DNA of 64,000 bases from Alteromonas sp. BL110 (GCF_003443615.1 NZ_CP031967.1:2604001-2668000); one strand, 5' to 3'. Numbered from the stretch's first letter, positions 8,392-18,265 are shown. The notes: generated from the sequence alone by a model not told the origin. Numbers and translations: made by a program.

Positions 8392-10887
8392 TTAGAATCT
8401 CGCTTTTAGATTTACACTGACCATTCGCGGTTGTGCGGGGCCCACGAACTCTGCACCTTCTACGTCGGGATAAATGTCTTCTAACACTTCATCCGCCTCG
8501 CCATACGTGCCAAAGGTTTCATAGTCTTTGTCGAACACATTGTTCACACGTAGCGATGCGGTAAATGTGTCGTTGAAACGGTACGATGCATAAATGTTTG
8601 CAATAACGTATCCGTCAATCTTTTCATTTTCGTTAGCCTCATCGCCCCTAAAGTACTGACTAGATGCTGAAATAACTTCTGCCCCCAAATGCGCTTTATC
8701 CGTTAAGGCGTAATCTGCGTAGAGCTTGACTAGATGCTCTGGCTGGCCTGGAATTTTGTCACCTGGCGTTACGACCCGATCCGGGCCCTGAGGGTTAAAG
8801 GGGCTAAACGACGTGAATGTCGATTCATAGGTGGCGTTAAGATAGTTGTAGTTTAACCGGTAGGTTAGTTTTTCCCACGTTGAGCCTACGCTGAATTCAA
8901 CGCCCTGACGCTGGGTTTCATCAACGTTAATAAAGTATCCGCGAGAGGCAATAGAACCTGCTTGTTGGAAGATAATGTCGTCCTTACTCCTACTATGAAA
9001 AACATTTAGCATCAGGTCGATGTTATCAATGCGTGTGGTGTAGTTTGCTTCAATAGTTTGGGTGACCACCTGATCAAGAGGAGGATCGGCCACAAATCCA
9101 TTCGGTAAGCGGCACGGGTCGTCTTCATCTGCACAGCTTAACTCTGCTGGGCTTGGCGTTCTTGAAGACTGGCTGATTGCTAGGTTCAATTGGCTTTGCT
9201 CATCAATGGAAATGTCTACGCCCACCGCTGGGTTAAACTGGGTAAAACGGTGATTGCCGTCTAATGAACCTTCTCCGTCATCAATCAGGTCTTTCATCAC
9301 AATATGGTCTCGGTTAAACCGTCCACCAAGATTGAGTGATACGGCTGAAGAGAGCTGAGTACTATTCATGAAAAATAGCGACCATGCGGTGGTGTCTACA
9401 TCTAATCTTACTCTGGCTTCTTGTGCCATGAGCCCATCGATGGGTAAAACGGTGCGTGAGTCTTGTGCAGATTCGTTTTCCAAAATACCAAATGTAGTAT
9501 CAGCGGCGTAGTTAACATCTCCTTTGGTATAGCTGGCACCTACAATTAACTCTGAACTGAAGCCGCTTAAGGCATATTGTTTTGCTAGCTGAAAAGATAA
9601 CCCAGTAGCTTTGGCGTCTGTGCGGCCCGTATTGTATGTTCCATCAAGTTCATCTGCGTCCACATCTGATATTTCGGCAAGCGCGGTGTCGTCATCAAAG
9701 CCAATAAATTCAACCGCTTCTATATCGTCGCCTTCTCCTACAACAGGCAAATCATCGTCATCATCGTCGTCGCCATCATCATCATTATCAAGCGGAGTAT
9801 CATCATCATCGTCGTCATCATCTTCAAATTCACACAGTGTTACGCGTCCATCAGCGAACTGGCAGGCACCAAAATCACTGTCATCGCCGTTGATTGATTG
9901 AGTTTGTGTGTCGCGATAAAACATATTGGCGGTTAAAGATAAGGTGTCAGTTAAAACGAAATCACCGGTTATATTAACGTGCGTAAGTTCGTTGTTGGTC
10001 TGATCGGGGTGGGTGTAGACCGCTTCTCTTCCTTCAATATCCAGCAGTTCAATAGGTGATGCACCATTGCCGAGTAACTCGTTATCGGCCATAAACAGGT
10101 TCATGTCGAGATGCATTTTGTCACTTTTATAGGCAAGCGATGTAAATACTTGCTGCACTTCAGATGGCGAATAGTCGCGCCAGCCATCTTCCTCATAGTG
10201 ATTCAGGTTCACGTAATACGCCCAGTGATCATTATGACCACCCGATTCTACAGAAGCGGCTTTTTGGCCGAATTGTCCTGCCTGCAAATTGATTTCATTG
10301 GCGTTGAAGCTAAACCCCGTTTTCGTTCTAAGCGCAAGGGCGCCGCCTAGCGTGTTCTGGCCAAACAGCGGGTTTGAACCCGAGTAGAGAGAAACGGTAT
10401 CTATGGCATCTAGAGGCATTAGATCCCAATGCACGGTATCGCCAAACGCTTCATTAACCCGACCGCCATTCAAGTACACCGAAATGCCCTGAGGAAGGCC
10501 AAGCAGCGGAGAGGCAGTAAACCCACGGTATTGCAGGTCGGGTTGGAACGGATTGTTTTGAACATCGTTTAGGTTCACGCTTGCCAGTTGAGTTTTGAGT
10601 AGCTCTGGTAGTGACCGGTTGACGCTCCCTTCAATGTCGTCTTGAGTGAGTGTCTGAACATTGCCAAATACGGCAGAGTTATTGCTGTTGACGCTAAGCG
10701 GCGTCGCTCCCTGCACCTCTATAACCTCGTAGTGGTCCATTGCATCGTTAGCTTCTGCAGCAGAGCTAAACGCATAGGTTACAGCGCTTGCAATAATCGC
10801 AAGAGCAAATGGTGAACGGGCAAGTTGATGTGTTGGAAATTGTGCAACGTTTTGGCTAGAGCTTTTAGTAGAAATTCGCGTAGGCAT
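8392..10887 (-). CDS. TonB-dependent receptor with aspartate tract, candidate metal/PQQ-locus receptor
   Basis: An 831-residue TonB-dependent receptor. It has an N-terminal signal region (about residues 25-46), a TonB-box-like EVIEVQGA segment, a plug domain with LPELLKTQL and NPLFGQNTLGGAL, and a barrel ending in an aromatic residue (LKARF). Around residues 352-386 an insertion is almost pure aspartate, including a DNDDDG stretch that has the D-x-D-x-D-G spacing of calcium- and lanthanide-binding loops. It sits just downstream of pqqF, and its promoter region carries the locus palindrome. Receptors of this type supply lanthanides to XoxF/ExaF systems elsewhere (for example LutH). Lanthanide or PQQ uptake is therefore a reasonable hypothesis here; the substrate is not proven by sequence. 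Confidence 0.85.
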   Translation of the reverse strand: MPTRISTKSSSQNVAQFPTHQLARSPFALAIIASAVTYAFSSAAEANDAMDHYEVIEVQGATPLSVNSNNSAVFGNVQTLTQDDIEGSVNRSLPELLKTQLASVNLNDVQNNPFQPDLQYRGFTASPLLGLPQGISVYLNGGRVNEAFGDTVHWDLMPLDAIDTVSLYSGSNPLFGQNTLGGALALRTKTGFSFNANEINLQAGQFGQKAASVESGGHNDHWAYYVNLNHYEEDGWRDYSPSEVQQVFTSLAYKSDKMHLDMNLFMADNELLGNGASPIELLDIEGREAVYTHPDQTNNELTHVNITGDFVLTDTLSLTANMFYRDTQTQSINGDDSDFGACQFADGRVTLCEFEDDDDDDDDTPLDNDDDGDDDDDDDLPVVGEGDDIEAVEFIGFDDDTALAEISDVDADELDGTYNTGRTDAKATGLSFQLAKQYALSGFSSELIVGASYTKGDVNYAADTTFGILENESAQDSRTVLPIDGLMAQEARVRLDVDTTAWSLFFMNSTQLSSAVSLNLGGRFNRDHIVMKDLIDDGEGSLDGNHRFTQFNPAVGVDISIDEQSQLNLAISQSSRTPSPAELSCADEDDPCRLPNGFVADPPLDQVVTQTIEANYTTRIDNIDLMLNVFHSRSKDDIIFQQAGSIASRGYFINVDETQRQGVEFSVGSTWEKLTYRLNYNYLNATYESTFTSFSPFNPQGPDRVVTPGDKIPGQPEHLVKLYADYALTDKAHLGAEVISASSQYFRGDEANENEKIDGYVIANIYASYRFNDTFTASLRVNNVFDKDYETFGTYGEADEVLEDIYPDVEGAEFVGPAQPRMVSVNLKARF

Positions 10888-10950
10888 GGTCTTGACTGCT
10901 TCGTTATTATTTATACTTTCAGTATTGCCTTAACCATTCCCTAAAAATAT

Positions 10951-10967
10951 CCTCCTTAAGTGGGAGG
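10951..10967 (-). promoter_or_regulatory. Palindromic operator candidate upstream of the TonB receptor
   Basis: CCTCC and GGAGG arms separated by 7 bases (TTAAGTG). It lies 64 bases upstream of the receptor ATG. The same palindrome is found in front of pqqA, the ABC/XoxJ divergent pair, the PQQ-dehydrogenase gene and the cytochrome gene. Confidence 0.65.
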
Positions 10968-11008
10968 AAGTATCATAAATTGGTAGCAGTGTTTTTTCCC
11001 GAAGCCCC

Positions 11009-12850
11009 CTAGATGAGACCCGATAAAACCTTTTGGCACCAATTTTCTCGCTGCCTGATATTTGTATCGCTGGCACCAAATAGAAAAAGGTTATTTTCAT
11101 AGGTTGCAGCGCCCAGTGCGTAGCATTCCCCCGAGGTCCTTGGTTGCCAGAAAAGGTGGTGTGCCAGTACCGCTTGTAGTCTTGACTGTTGATAGAACGC
11201 GATGCGATACACCCAGTGCGAGGCCAAATAACCAGAAGCAGAATTTAGAGAAGCCGACTCTAGAGTTATTGAGGGCGATGGAATGGAAAACGGCGTTAAG
11301 TGCGAAGCAATGTGTTCAGTGTTAAAGCGTTTCAAATTGGTGGTATTGTTGGCGAGTGGCCGCAATAAACGTGGAAGTGCAGGCAAGTGCTCTAACCCAA
11401 CAAAATGTCGGTATTTAGAGGTAAGATGCGGCATTAAAGGTGACTGGTCGCTATTGGAGGCGCTGGCCTGCGCGGAAAAGTCTTTGCGTGCCTTTCTAAT
11501 CCGCTCGAGAGCGATTGACTTTTCAGGTGAAGGTAGAGCCCCCAAATAGGAGAGCGATACCTTATTAGCACTCGCCAAATAAGCGCTTTTCGCGGCACAC
11601 TCGTTAGAACGCAACGCATCTGTTAGTTGCGCAAAATAGCGAATAGCCGCCCCCACACCTTCTGCGTGTTTATCAGTGTCTGGCATTGGCTTTGAAGGCC
11701 TAATATCAAATGATGCAAGACACGCGGATACCACATGTTTTAGTTGTCGCAGCCTTTTATCATAATCATCGCTCACGAGCTTGTGTGTCAGATTTTGTGA
11801 AAGCTTTGGAAGTGCTTCTATCGAAAGCTCGCTTGCTACTTCCTTCATCGCTTCGTTTGTGACGAGGCGAATTGCAAAATTGCCATGCCGATTGATTTCT
11901 GGGTCGATAAATAAGGTGTTTTCAAGGCCTGCTACGGTGCTAAGTGTTGCTTCTTGCTGTTGTAAGCCATCGAGAAAGCACTGGGGAAACCACCAGGTTA
12001 ATACATGCCTTATTGATTCGTTTTCGCCTTTTGTCGTTTGCGCATCAAGAGAGGCTTCTTTGTCTAAATGTGAGTGTTCGCGTTGAGATGCGTGCTGACT
12101 CAGAAGGGCGTTTCTGTTCAGTGTTGATTCTTCGCTCAAAGCTGCTTTCTCGCTCAAGGCTGTTTCCGCGCTCACGGCTGTTTTTTCGCTCAAGGTTTTT
12201 TCAGCGCTCAAGGCTGTTTCCACGCTCTGCGCTTTCAATGAGCTCAGGGTTTTCATTGCGCTCACGGCTGTAACAACCTCCTTGCACTGCTTAAAAAAGT
12301 GGGCTGAATCACTATAAACCAGCGTGGTGATATTGCTGGGCTGATACCACTGGCGTTTGTAGTCTTGAAGCGCTTTAATGCTGTTGCTGCCTATGGTTTG
12401 TGTAAAACCACCCGCGTGTTGATAGGCATTTTTATTGGTATCGGTTAATCGAATAGCGGCGTTTAATGCATAGTCGCTGTTTGCCTCTAGCATGGCGAGC
12501 TCGTTAAAAATAACCCCGTCTCGCTCTAAGGTAACCTCATCGTTACCGTAATCCCGATTAAGCAGGCCACAGTACAGGTAATTTACAGCATCAAGCAGCA
12601 CGTTCGCTTTTTCAGACGAAGCGAAAAAGAACGTGTACTCGGCGAGTGTGGTAGCGTTAATAGTAACAGGCAGAAGTGTATTGGCCGTAAAAAGCTCGTG
12701 GGCAGTTGGGTATTGGTGAGAGCGTCGAAAGCTCATGTGCTCAGCTAAATGAGACAACCCAGTGTGGCCTGCTGCAGGGGTTTTTAGCGCAAAAACAACA
12801 CTATGCACTTTTGACCCAGAGCCGGCATCAATGAAATGAAATTCAGACAT
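11009..12850 (-). CDS. pqqF: PqqF-like M16 zinc peptidase
   Basis: A 613-residue M16 (pitrilysin/insulinase family) peptidase at the end of the pqq operon. The inverted zinc motif HLAEH gives H34, E37 and H38, and the downstream glutamate ligand is in ERDGVIFNELAM near residue 115. PqqF/PqqG-type peptidases trim the PqqA peptide after the PqqE crosslink. The N-terminus is short for the family. Between about residues 190 and 275 the protein carries a low-complexity insert made of six-residue units (consensus like ETALSE), encoded by an 18-base tandem repeat. The C-terminal half resembles an inactive second M16 domain. The gap to pqqE is 74 bases. Assignment as PqqF rests on the motif plus operon position. 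Confidence 0.8.
   Translation of the reverse strand: MSEFHFIDAGSGSKVHSVVFALKTPAAGHTGLSHLAEHMSFRRSHQYPTAHELFTANTLLPVTINATTLAEYTFFFASSEKANVLLDAVNYLYCGLLNRDYGNDEVTLERDGVIFNELAMLEANSDYALNAAIRLTDTNKNAYQHAGGFTQTIGSNSIKALQDYKRQWYQPSNITTLVYSDSAHFFKQCKEVVTAVSAMKTLSSLKAQSVETALSAEKTLSEKTAVSAETALSEKAALSEESTLNRNALLSQHASQREHSHLDKEASLDAQTTKGENESIRHVLTWWFPQCFLDGLQQQEATLSTVAGLENTLFIDPEINRHGNFAIRLVTNEAMKEVASELSIEALPKLSQNLTHKLVSDDYDKRLRQLKHVVSACLASFDIRPSKPMPDTDKHAEGVGAAIRYFAQLTDALRSNECAAKSAYLASANKVSLSYLGALPSPEKSIALERIRKARKDFSAQASASNSDQSPLMPHLTSKYRHFVGLEHLPALPRLLRPLANNTTNLKRFNTEHIASHLTPFSIPSPSITLESASLNSASGYLASHWVYRIAFYQQSRLQAVLAHHLFWQPRTSGECYALGAATYENNLFLFGASDTNIRQRENWCQKVLSGLI
12132..12275. repeat. 18-base tandem repeat, eight degenerate copies, inside pqqF
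   Basis: On the plus strand, eight consecutive 18-base units of the type [T/G]CGCTCAAGGCTGTTTCC can be aligned without gaps. They encode about eight copies of a six-residue unit in the minus-strand pqqF product. The unit is a multiple of three, so copy-number change would keep the frame. Confidence 0.8.
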
Positions 12851-12924
12851 ACACTTTTATCATTGCGGTTTAACGGTATCTCTTTTTGTTTCGTACTTAT
12901 CGCAGCCCATTTATTTCCTAGTAC

Positions 12925-14085
12925 TTACCTCGTAGCACTTACTTCTAGGATGGGAATCGGCTTTTCCACCTTCCGATACTGTAGTGCCTTCGACGGTGCA
13001 GTACCTGCTTTATCGGTAATGCCTTTCATCAAATGGTGATCGGGCGACTTGCTGCAAACCGGATCCGTCTTATACATATCACCTGTTAGCAGGTAGGCCT
13101 GACATCGGCAGCCGCCAAAGTCTTTATCTTTTTCATCGCAGTCCCTACAGGGCGACGGCATCCAACTATCGCCACGGAAATGATTAAAGCTAAAGTCTTG
13201 GTGCCAAATATCGTGCAACGAGCGTTCTTTCACATTAGGGAAGCGAAGAGGCAATATCTTTGCGCTGTGACACGGAAGGGCACTGCCATCTGGCGTTACG
13301 GTTAAAAACGTTGTGCCCCAGCCATTCATGCACGCCTTAGGGCGAGATTCGTAGTAGTCGGGCGAAACAAATATGAAGGTTGGTCCTTTACCGTTTTGCT
13401 GCGCCCGGTAGCGGTTCACTGCGGCCTCAGCTTGTTGTAGCTGCTGTGACGTAGGTAACAAATGGTCTCTATTTTCATAGGCCCAACCGTAATACTGTAC
13501 GGTAGCCAGCTCGACAAAATCAGCGTTGAGCTGCTCGCTTAACGCCATCACGTCTTCTATTTCGTGAATGTTCTGCGCCGTAATACAGAAGTTAAGCACC
13601 ATAGGATAGTTGTATTGTTTTACCAGCTTCGCAATTTTGAGTTTTTGTTCAAATGAATGGCGCTTATTGCCTATTAAGTCGTTGACTTCAGCATTGGCTG
13701 CTTGAAAGCTCAGCTGAATGTGATCAAGCCCAGCTTCTTTAAGTTTGGCAATGCGCTTTTCAGTCATGCCAATGCCAGAGGTGATCAAGTTGGTGTAAAA
13801 ACCCAAACCACGCGCGTAAGCGACTAAGTGCTCCAAATCTTTTCGAAGTAATGGCTCTCCGCCAGAAAAGCCCAATTGCACGGCGCCCATTTCCCGCGCT
13901 TCACTCAGTACACGCTCCCAGTGCTCAGTAGAGAGCTCATTGAATGTTTCTTCCATGTTTACTGGGTTTGAGCAATACGGGCAATGCAAAGGACACTGAT
14001 AAGTAATTTCGGCTAAGAGCCATAGCGGGGGCGTAATGCTATTTGGTACGTCGGTTTGTAAATCAACGTCTATGTTATTCGTCAT
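12925..14085 (-). CDS. pqqE: PqqE, radical SAM PqqA crosslinking enzyme
   Basis: A 386-residue radical SAM/SPASM enzyme that forms the carbon-carbon bond between Glu and Tyr of PqqA. The cluster motif is CPLHCPYC, with the SAM-binding GFSGGEPL downstream. The SPASM region near the C-terminus has CHSAK and the cysteine-rich [16 protein letters not shown] segment for auxiliary clusters. The ATG at 14085 is chosen because it gives the usual family length. It overlaps the pqqD end by 11 bases; an upstream start at 14133 would overlap far more. Confidence 0.95.
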   Translation of the reverse strand: MTNNIDVDLQTDVPNSITPPLWLLAEITYQCPLHCPYCSNPVNMEETFNELSTEHWERVLSEAREMGAVQLGFSGGEPLLRKDLEHLVAYARGLGFYTNLITSGIGMTEKRIAKLKEAGLDHIQLSFQAANAEVNDLIGNKRHSFEQKLKIAKLVKQYNYPMVLNFCITAQNIHEIEDVMALSEQLNADFVELATVQYYGWAYENRDHLLPTSQQLQQAEAAVNRYRAQQNGKGPTFIFVSPDYYESRPKACMNGWGTTFLTVTPDGSALPCHSAKILPLRFPNVKERSLHDIWHQDFSFNHFRGDSWMPSPCRDCDEKDKDFGGCRCQAYLLTGDMYKTDPVCSKSPDHHLMKGITDKAGTAPSKALQYRKVEKPIPILEVSATR

Positions 14086-14476
14086 AGCGGATCCACTTCT
14101 TTTGCTCGGCATGAACCAGAAATGCATGAACATCTTCTTCTAAATCATCAGGTGCATCTGGGAAGGCCTGGCGAAGTTCAGCACAAATAGCATTTTCCGT
14201 ATTACGGCCATCTACACGCTTAAGAATTTCTGCCGCAGAAGGATTAAGTTTGATCATTCCTTCGGGGAACAGCAAAACATGGCAGCCTTGAGCTTTCTCG
14301 TACTGCATGCGAAAAAGTGGGTTTAAAGAGGCTATTTTGTCACTTGTTCGGCTGCCTTCGTTGTTGTGACTGCTGCTATTTTCAATGTTGTCTTCCGAGT
14401 TATTTGAACCAATGTCATCAGCACCGACGATATCAGCATCTAAGTGGTGCTCGGTTTGCGACTGTAATTTTGACAT
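14075..14476 (-). CDS. pqqD: PqqD, peptide chaperone for PqqA
   Basis: A 133-residue protein. The C-terminal 90 residues are a typical PqqD domain ([20 protein letters not shown], then [14 protein letters not shown] and the acidic DDLEEDV helix), which binds PqqA and presents it to PqqE. The N-terminal 40 residues are an Asn/Ser/Asp-rich extension not found in the roughly 90-residue classical PqqD. The ATG at 14476 is preceded by a strong GGGAGG and lies 2 bases after the pqqC stop. An in-frame start at 14500 would lie inside pqqC and lacks such a site. Confidence 0.93.
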   Translation of the reverse strand: MSKLQSQTEHHLDADIVGADDIGSNNSEDNIENSSSHNNEGSRTSDKIASLNPLFRMQYEKAQGCHVLLFPEGMIKLNPSAAEILKRVDGRNTENAICAELRQAFPDAPDDLEEDVHAFLVHAEQKKWIRYDE

Positions 14477-14478
14477 TA

Positions 14479-15234
14479 TTAAAACCTCCCTTTGTGGCAC
14501 ACCCGCTGGTCGGCAATACCATCAAACGGCTTTCTCTTATATTCATAGGCAAAGCAAATGGCATCTGCAATGCTCCATAAAATATCAATTTTGAATTGCA
14601 GTATATTGAGCGCATGCTCTTGCTGTTGGCGAGTAACGAAGTGGTCTAGGGTAATCTGCAGGCCATGCGCCACATCACGGCGTGCCTGACTTAAACGCAT
14701 TTGAAAGTAGGTAAAGCCTTCACTATCAATCCATGTGTAGTGCCTGGGCCAGGTATCTAATCGGCTTTGATGTATTTCAGGGGCAAACATTTCAGTTAAC
14801 GATGAGCAGGCAGCCTCTTCCCACGACGCACGTCGGGCAAAATTCACATAGGCATTCACTGCAAACTTAACCGCTGGCAACAGGTGGGTTTCATCGAGTA
14901 ACTCGCTGCGGTTTAATCCTACCGCTTCGCCTAACCGCAACCAGGCTTCTATGCCGCCAAGTCCGTCCTCGCCTTCTCGTCCATCGTGATCGATAATTCG
15001 TTGGATCCAAGTTCTGCGTACCGATTGGTCTTCGCAATTCGCTAAAATTGCCGCGTCTTTAACCGGTATCGCCATTTGATAATACAGTCGGTTGGCCACC
15101 CAGCCCTGAATCTCATCAACGCTGCAGTGTCCTTCATTCATGCGTTTATGAAAGGGGTGATGAATATGGTAGTAAGCGCCTTTTTCTCTCAGTTTTTGTT
15201 CGAATTCTTGTCTAGACCATGCGTGTTCTGTCAT
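14479..15234 (-). CDS. pqqC: PqqC, pyrroloquinoline-quinone synthase
   Basis: A 251-residue cofactor-free oxidase that catalyses the last ring closure and oxidation to PQQ. The all-helical PqqC signature is present: [11 protein letters not shown], then [33 protein letters not shown] and [13 protein letters not shown]. Length matches the family. It starts 2 bases from the pqqB stop and ends 2 bases before pqqD, so the four genes are one tight transcript. Confidence 0.96.
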   Translation of the reverse strand: MTEHAWSRQEFEQKLREKGAYYHIHHPFHKRMNEGHCSVDEIQGWVANRLYYQMAIPVKDAAILANCEDQSVRRTWIQRIIDHDGREGEDGLGGIEAWLRLGEAVGLNRSELLDETHLLPAVKFAVNAYVNFARRASWEEAACSSLTEMFAPEIHQSRLDTWPRHYTWIDSEGFTYFQMRLSQARRDVAHGLQITLDHFVTRQQQEHALNILQFKIDILWSIADAICFAYEYKRKPFDGIADQRVCHKGRF

Positions 15235-15236
15235 TA

Positions 15237-16157
15237 CTACACCTCAATTTCCATACCGTCGTAAGCCAATTCAATACCTTGCTCACACAGGCTGTGATAA
15301 GCACTGGAGTCTTCGTCAAGCACGCGATTTGTGTTGTTGATATGAATAAGTACTTTACGCTCAACGTTAAATTCATTTAGCAGCGCAATGGCTCCGCCCT
15401 TTCCATTAACCGGCATGTGTCCCATATCAGTGCCCAGCTTGTTGCTAAAGCCGTGATCTATCATTTCTTCATTGGCCCACAGCGTACCGTCAAATAGCAC
15501 GCAGTGAGATTCGCGCATTACTTGTTTTACTGTGTCGTTTGCCTGCATACAGCCTGGCGCATAAAAAAGCACCTTGCCGGTGGTGTCGTCAGTTATCTTC
15601 AGGCCGATATTGTTGCCCGGCACAATGTTGTCGCGATACGTCGAATAAGGGGGCGCATTAGATTCTAATACCACGGGTTGGAAAGTCAGGCCTTCGGCCC
15701 CCTTTGGTACAAAGCGTTGATGATAATCGGTATTAATTGAATGCTGTTTTAGTCCGCCGTGCCAGTGTTTTAATACGGTAAAAAGCGGGAAGCTGGTGGT
15801 TAGGTCTTCGGCCACAACATCGGTACAATAAACGGGAAGGGGTAAGCCTTCGCGCAATGTTAGCAGGCCTGTAGTATGGTCTATTTGACTATCGGTAAGC
15901 ACAATTGCGCTTATGCGTGTGCCGCGAGAAACATGGGCGTCGGGCCACAGCTGCGGATGGCTATTTATCTGCTCCCTTAAATCGGGGGAGGCATTAATGA
16001 GAACCCAATTTTTACCATCGCTACTGACAGCAATGCTCGACTGTGTTCTGCCTTTCGCCTTTATTTTACCTTCGCGTAAACCCTTACAATTGGGGCAGTG
16101 GCAGTTCCATTGCGGAAATCCACCCCCGGCGGCAGCACCAAGAATCAATACGTGCAT
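15237..16157 (-). CDS. pqqB: PqqB, metallo-beta-lactamase-fold PQQ biosynthesis protein
   Basis: A 306-residue PqqB. The N-terminus [20 protein letters not shown] has the CxCxxC zinc-binding cysteines characteristic of PqqB, and [12 protein letters not shown] is the degenerate metallo-beta-lactamase motif. PqqB is proposed to hydroxylate the tyrosine-derived part of the diamino-acid intermediate after peptide trimming. It follows pqqA across a 72-base gap with a hairpin, which probably lowers pqqB-F expression relative to pqqA. Confidence 0.95.
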   Translation of the reverse strand: MHVLILGAAAGGGFPQWNCHCPNCKGLREGKIKAKGRTQSSIAVSSDGKNWVLINASPDLREQINSHPQLWPDAHVSRGTRISAIVLTDSQIDHTTGLLTLREGLPLPVYCTDVVAEDLTTSFPLFTVLKHWHGGLKQHSINTDYHQRFVPKGAEGLTFQPVVLESNAPPYSTYRDNIVPGNNIGLKITDDTTGKVLFYAPGCMQANDTVKQVMRESHCVLFDGTLWANEEMIDHGFSNKLGTDMGHMPVNGKGGAIALLNEFNVERKVLIHINNTNRVLDEDSSAYHSLCEQGIELAYDGMEIEV

Positions 16158-16179
16158 AACAACTCCATACTACAAGTAA

Positions 16180-16205
16180 AAAAAGGCTGCATCGGCAGCC
16201 TTTTT
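16180..16205 (-). terminator. Hairpin attenuator between pqqA and pqqB
   Basis: AAAAAGGCTGC pairs exactly with GCAGCCTTTTT around a four-base loop (ATCG). It lies between pqqA and pqqB and has a T tract on the transcribed strand. Partial termination here would give excess pqqA mRNA, as reported for other pqq operons. Confidence 0.8.
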
Positions 16206-16229
16206 GTTCATCATCCCAGAGGGCGTTGC

Positions 16230-16301
16230 CTAGCGGTTATTGATGTAAAGAGTTACTTCAAAACCAAGGCGCATTTCTGTGTATTGGGGTTTAGTCCACA
16301 T
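16230..16301 (-). CDS. pqqA: PqqA, PQQ precursor peptide
   Basis: A 23-residue peptide on the minus strand that begins MWTKPQYTEMRLGFE and continues VTLYINNR. It contains the conserved E-x-x-x-Y pair (E15 and Y19) from which PQQ is built, within the family-typical GFEVTLY core. A GAGGA ribosome-binding site lies 6 bases before the ATG. It is the first gene of pqqABCDEF and lies 67 bases downstream of a CCTCC-GGAGG palindrome. Confidence 0.96.
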   Translation of the reverse strand: MWTKPQYTEMRLGFEVTLYINNR

Positions 16302-16367
16302 AATTGTTCCTCTTCTTTATGATTAAACGCATGACTGAGTATATGTTGAATATGTGTTAACAGATAT

Positions 16368-16381
16368 CCTCCTAAGGGAGG
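16368..16381 (-). promoter_or_regulatory. Palindromic operator candidate upstream of pqqA
   Basis: CCTCC-TAAG-GGAGG, a near-perfect palindrome with a 4-base spacer, 67 bases before the pqqA ATG and 24 bases before the M17 peptidase stop. It matches the other four copies in the locus. Confidence 0.7.
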
Positions 16382-16405
16382 AGAACTGTCATGAATTTTG
16401 ATGAT

Positions 16406-18265
16406 TTATTGATTATATTTGATAGCGCAGCTGCTTAAGTAAGATAACAGCAGAGGAATAGGGCGGCCGGTTGCCGATAACGATTTGGTGTAGGTAAAAG
16501 CGGTTCCTGCCACATCGAGGTGAGCCCACGGGGTGCCGTCAGCAAAGCGAGAGAGAAAGCAGCCTGCCGAAATAGCACCGGGAGAGTTTATACCCGTATT
16601 CATCATATCCGCGTGCTGAGAGGTAATGGCGTCTTGATATTCTGGCCAAAGTGGGAAAGGCCAGCACCTGTCGTTAGCCAGTTCACCCGCTTCAACTAAC
16701 GCACTTTCAAGCGCTGGAGCGTTGCTAAAAAGCGCAGTGGCTTTGTGCCCCAGTGCGCTAATGGCCGCGCCGGTTAGGGTTGCAATATCAATAATAACCG
16801 AGGGGGTGAACTGTTTCGCGTAGCTGATTGCATCGGCCATAAGCATACGCCCCTCTGCATCGGTACTCATGACTTCCACGGTTTTTCCTGAGTGCATAGT
16901 AATGATGTCACCCGGGCGATAGGCTTTGCCATCAATCGCATTATCGGCGCTCGCCACAATACCAATAATATTTATATTTAACCCCAGTGTGGCAACAGCC
17001 TGAATAACGCCCATTACGCAGCCGGCGCCCGCCATGTCGTAAATCATGTGGCGCATATCAGGGCTGCGTTTTAACGTTATGCCGCCGCTGTCAAATGTTA
17101 CACCTTTGCCAATTAACACTACCGGCGGTGAATTCTCTAAACCTTTGGCTGCGTAGCGAAGAATAGGCATGGTGGCAGCGAACTGTGAACCTGCATTTAC
17201 CGCCAAATAACCGTTCATGCCTAACCGCTTCAGCGCACTTTCATTGAGGGTATCGCAAGACACCGTATTAAAGGTTTGCGCCAGATTCTGAGCTTGTTCG
17301 GCCAGATAATCTGGGGTGCATAAGTTGGCCGGCATGTGAGCGAGATCTTTAGCCCAGGTCATCGCGTCATTAAGGGCTGATTCATATCGCATAGTGTGTG
17401 AAACGCGACGCTTTTTCGCGGTATTAAAATGCTTGGCATCTAATGCAAGAGACAGCGTGCTCCTAATATCAAGTGCTTGGTTAATTGCTCCATTATTTGC
17501 GTCGTTTTTTTCAACATTATTTGCGTTGTCGTTGCCATTACGAGTTTGAATATTGGAAATCGACGAATTATTCGTTTTATAGCCTTTAAAGTGATAACCG
17601 TGCTTGAAATAGCTTCTAAGTAGCGCACTCAGAAATGGTGAGTGGCTTGCAATGGTGTTAACAGGGTCATTGCTTGCTGTTTCAGCGGTAGAAAGCGCCA
17701 TAAACGACAGTTTTTCCAAGGTTACCGACACGCTTTTAAGCTTTTTAAACAATGCATCGAACTGCTGTTCTACGTAACGAAATGCTGGCGCGTCATTTTG
17801 GCTCAAGTCACTGCTGCTTTTTGAATTAAACGCAGAATTGGAATCGCTAGCGTAGCTTGAGCGGTTAACCATGGAAGGGTCATTAGTTTTAGATAAAGTC
17901 GAGGCATGGCTAGAGGCATTGGGTGCATTTAATGCTTCAATAAGCGGGAGGTCTATACCATAAAACAGCACCCGTTTTACATCAGCTAATTGTTGACTAA
18001 TTTTGTTTTTTCCGCTGTTTTCAGTGTCTGAGATGTAACTTGTTTTAAACGCCTTAAGGCCTTGTACGAATACACATTGGCCTTTATTTCCTGCAAAGCC
18101 TTCATCGTCAAAAAACTGCTCAATGTATGTCTTAGCGGGTGTTGAAAAGTGAAAGAGTTGGCTCGCCAATAACTCGGGCGTAGTTAAAATAAGTAAGCAG
18201 TCACTGTCGTCTAACGTTTTAAATTTATTGCTTTCATTAGCCCAGATTAGGTTTGCTTTTATCAC
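16406..18265 (-). CDS. M17 leucyl-aminopeptidase-family protein
   Basis: About 619 residues. The C-terminal 320 residues are a clear M17 catalytic domain: IGKGVTFDSGGI, the metal ligand region YDMAGAG, and STDAEGRM (family NTDAEGR). These carry the Lys, Asp and Glu residues of the two-metal site. The N-terminal half is poorly conserved and holds an Asn/Ser-rich low-complexity linker, making the protein longer than the usual 500 residues. The GTG at 18265 is preferred because it gives a 4-base overlap with the permease stop, as elsewhere in this operon; an ATG at 18337 would overlap by 76 bases. Last gene of the PQQ-associated ABC operon. It may help degrade PqqA-derived peptides; that is inference. 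Confidence 0.82.
   Translation of the reverse strand: MIKANLIWANESNKFKTLDDSDCLLILTTPELLASQLFHFSTPAKTYIEQFFDDEGFAGNKGQCVFVQGLKAFKTSYISDTENSGKNKISQQLADVKRVLFYGIDLPLIEALNAPNASSHASTLSKTNDPSMVNRSSYASDSNSAFNSKSSSDLSQNDAPAFRYVEQQFDALFKKLKSVSVTLEKLSFMALSTAETASNDPVNTIASHSPFLSALLRSYFKHGYHFKGYKTNNSSISNIQTRNGNDNANNVEKNDANNGAINQALDIRSTLSLALDAKHFNTAKKRRVSHTMRYESALNDAMTWAKDLAHMPANLCTPDYLAEQAQNLAQTFNTVSCDTLNESALKRLGMNGYLAVNAGSQFAATMPILRYAAKGLENSPPVVLIGKGVTFDSGGITLKRSPDMRHMIYDMAGAGCVMGVIQAVATLGLNINIIGIVASADNAIDGKAYRPGDIITMHSGKTVEVMSTDAEGRMLMADAISYAKQFTPSVIIDIATLTGAAISALGHKATALFSNAPALESALVEAGELANDRCWPFPLWPEYQDAITSQHADMMNTGINSPGAISAGCFLSRFADGTPWAHLDVAGTAFTYTKSLSATGRPIPLLLSYLSSCAIKYNQ

Noticed and set aside
9611..9901. 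A serine-rich plus-strand frame opposite the TonB receptor
   Set aside because: It is the complement of the Asp-codon tract (GAT/GAC reads as ATC/GTC/TCA) and has no ribosome-binding site.
12132..12275. Possible CRISPR array from the regular 18-base repeats
   Set aside because: Units are contiguous without spacers and lie in a coding frame; no cas genes are present.
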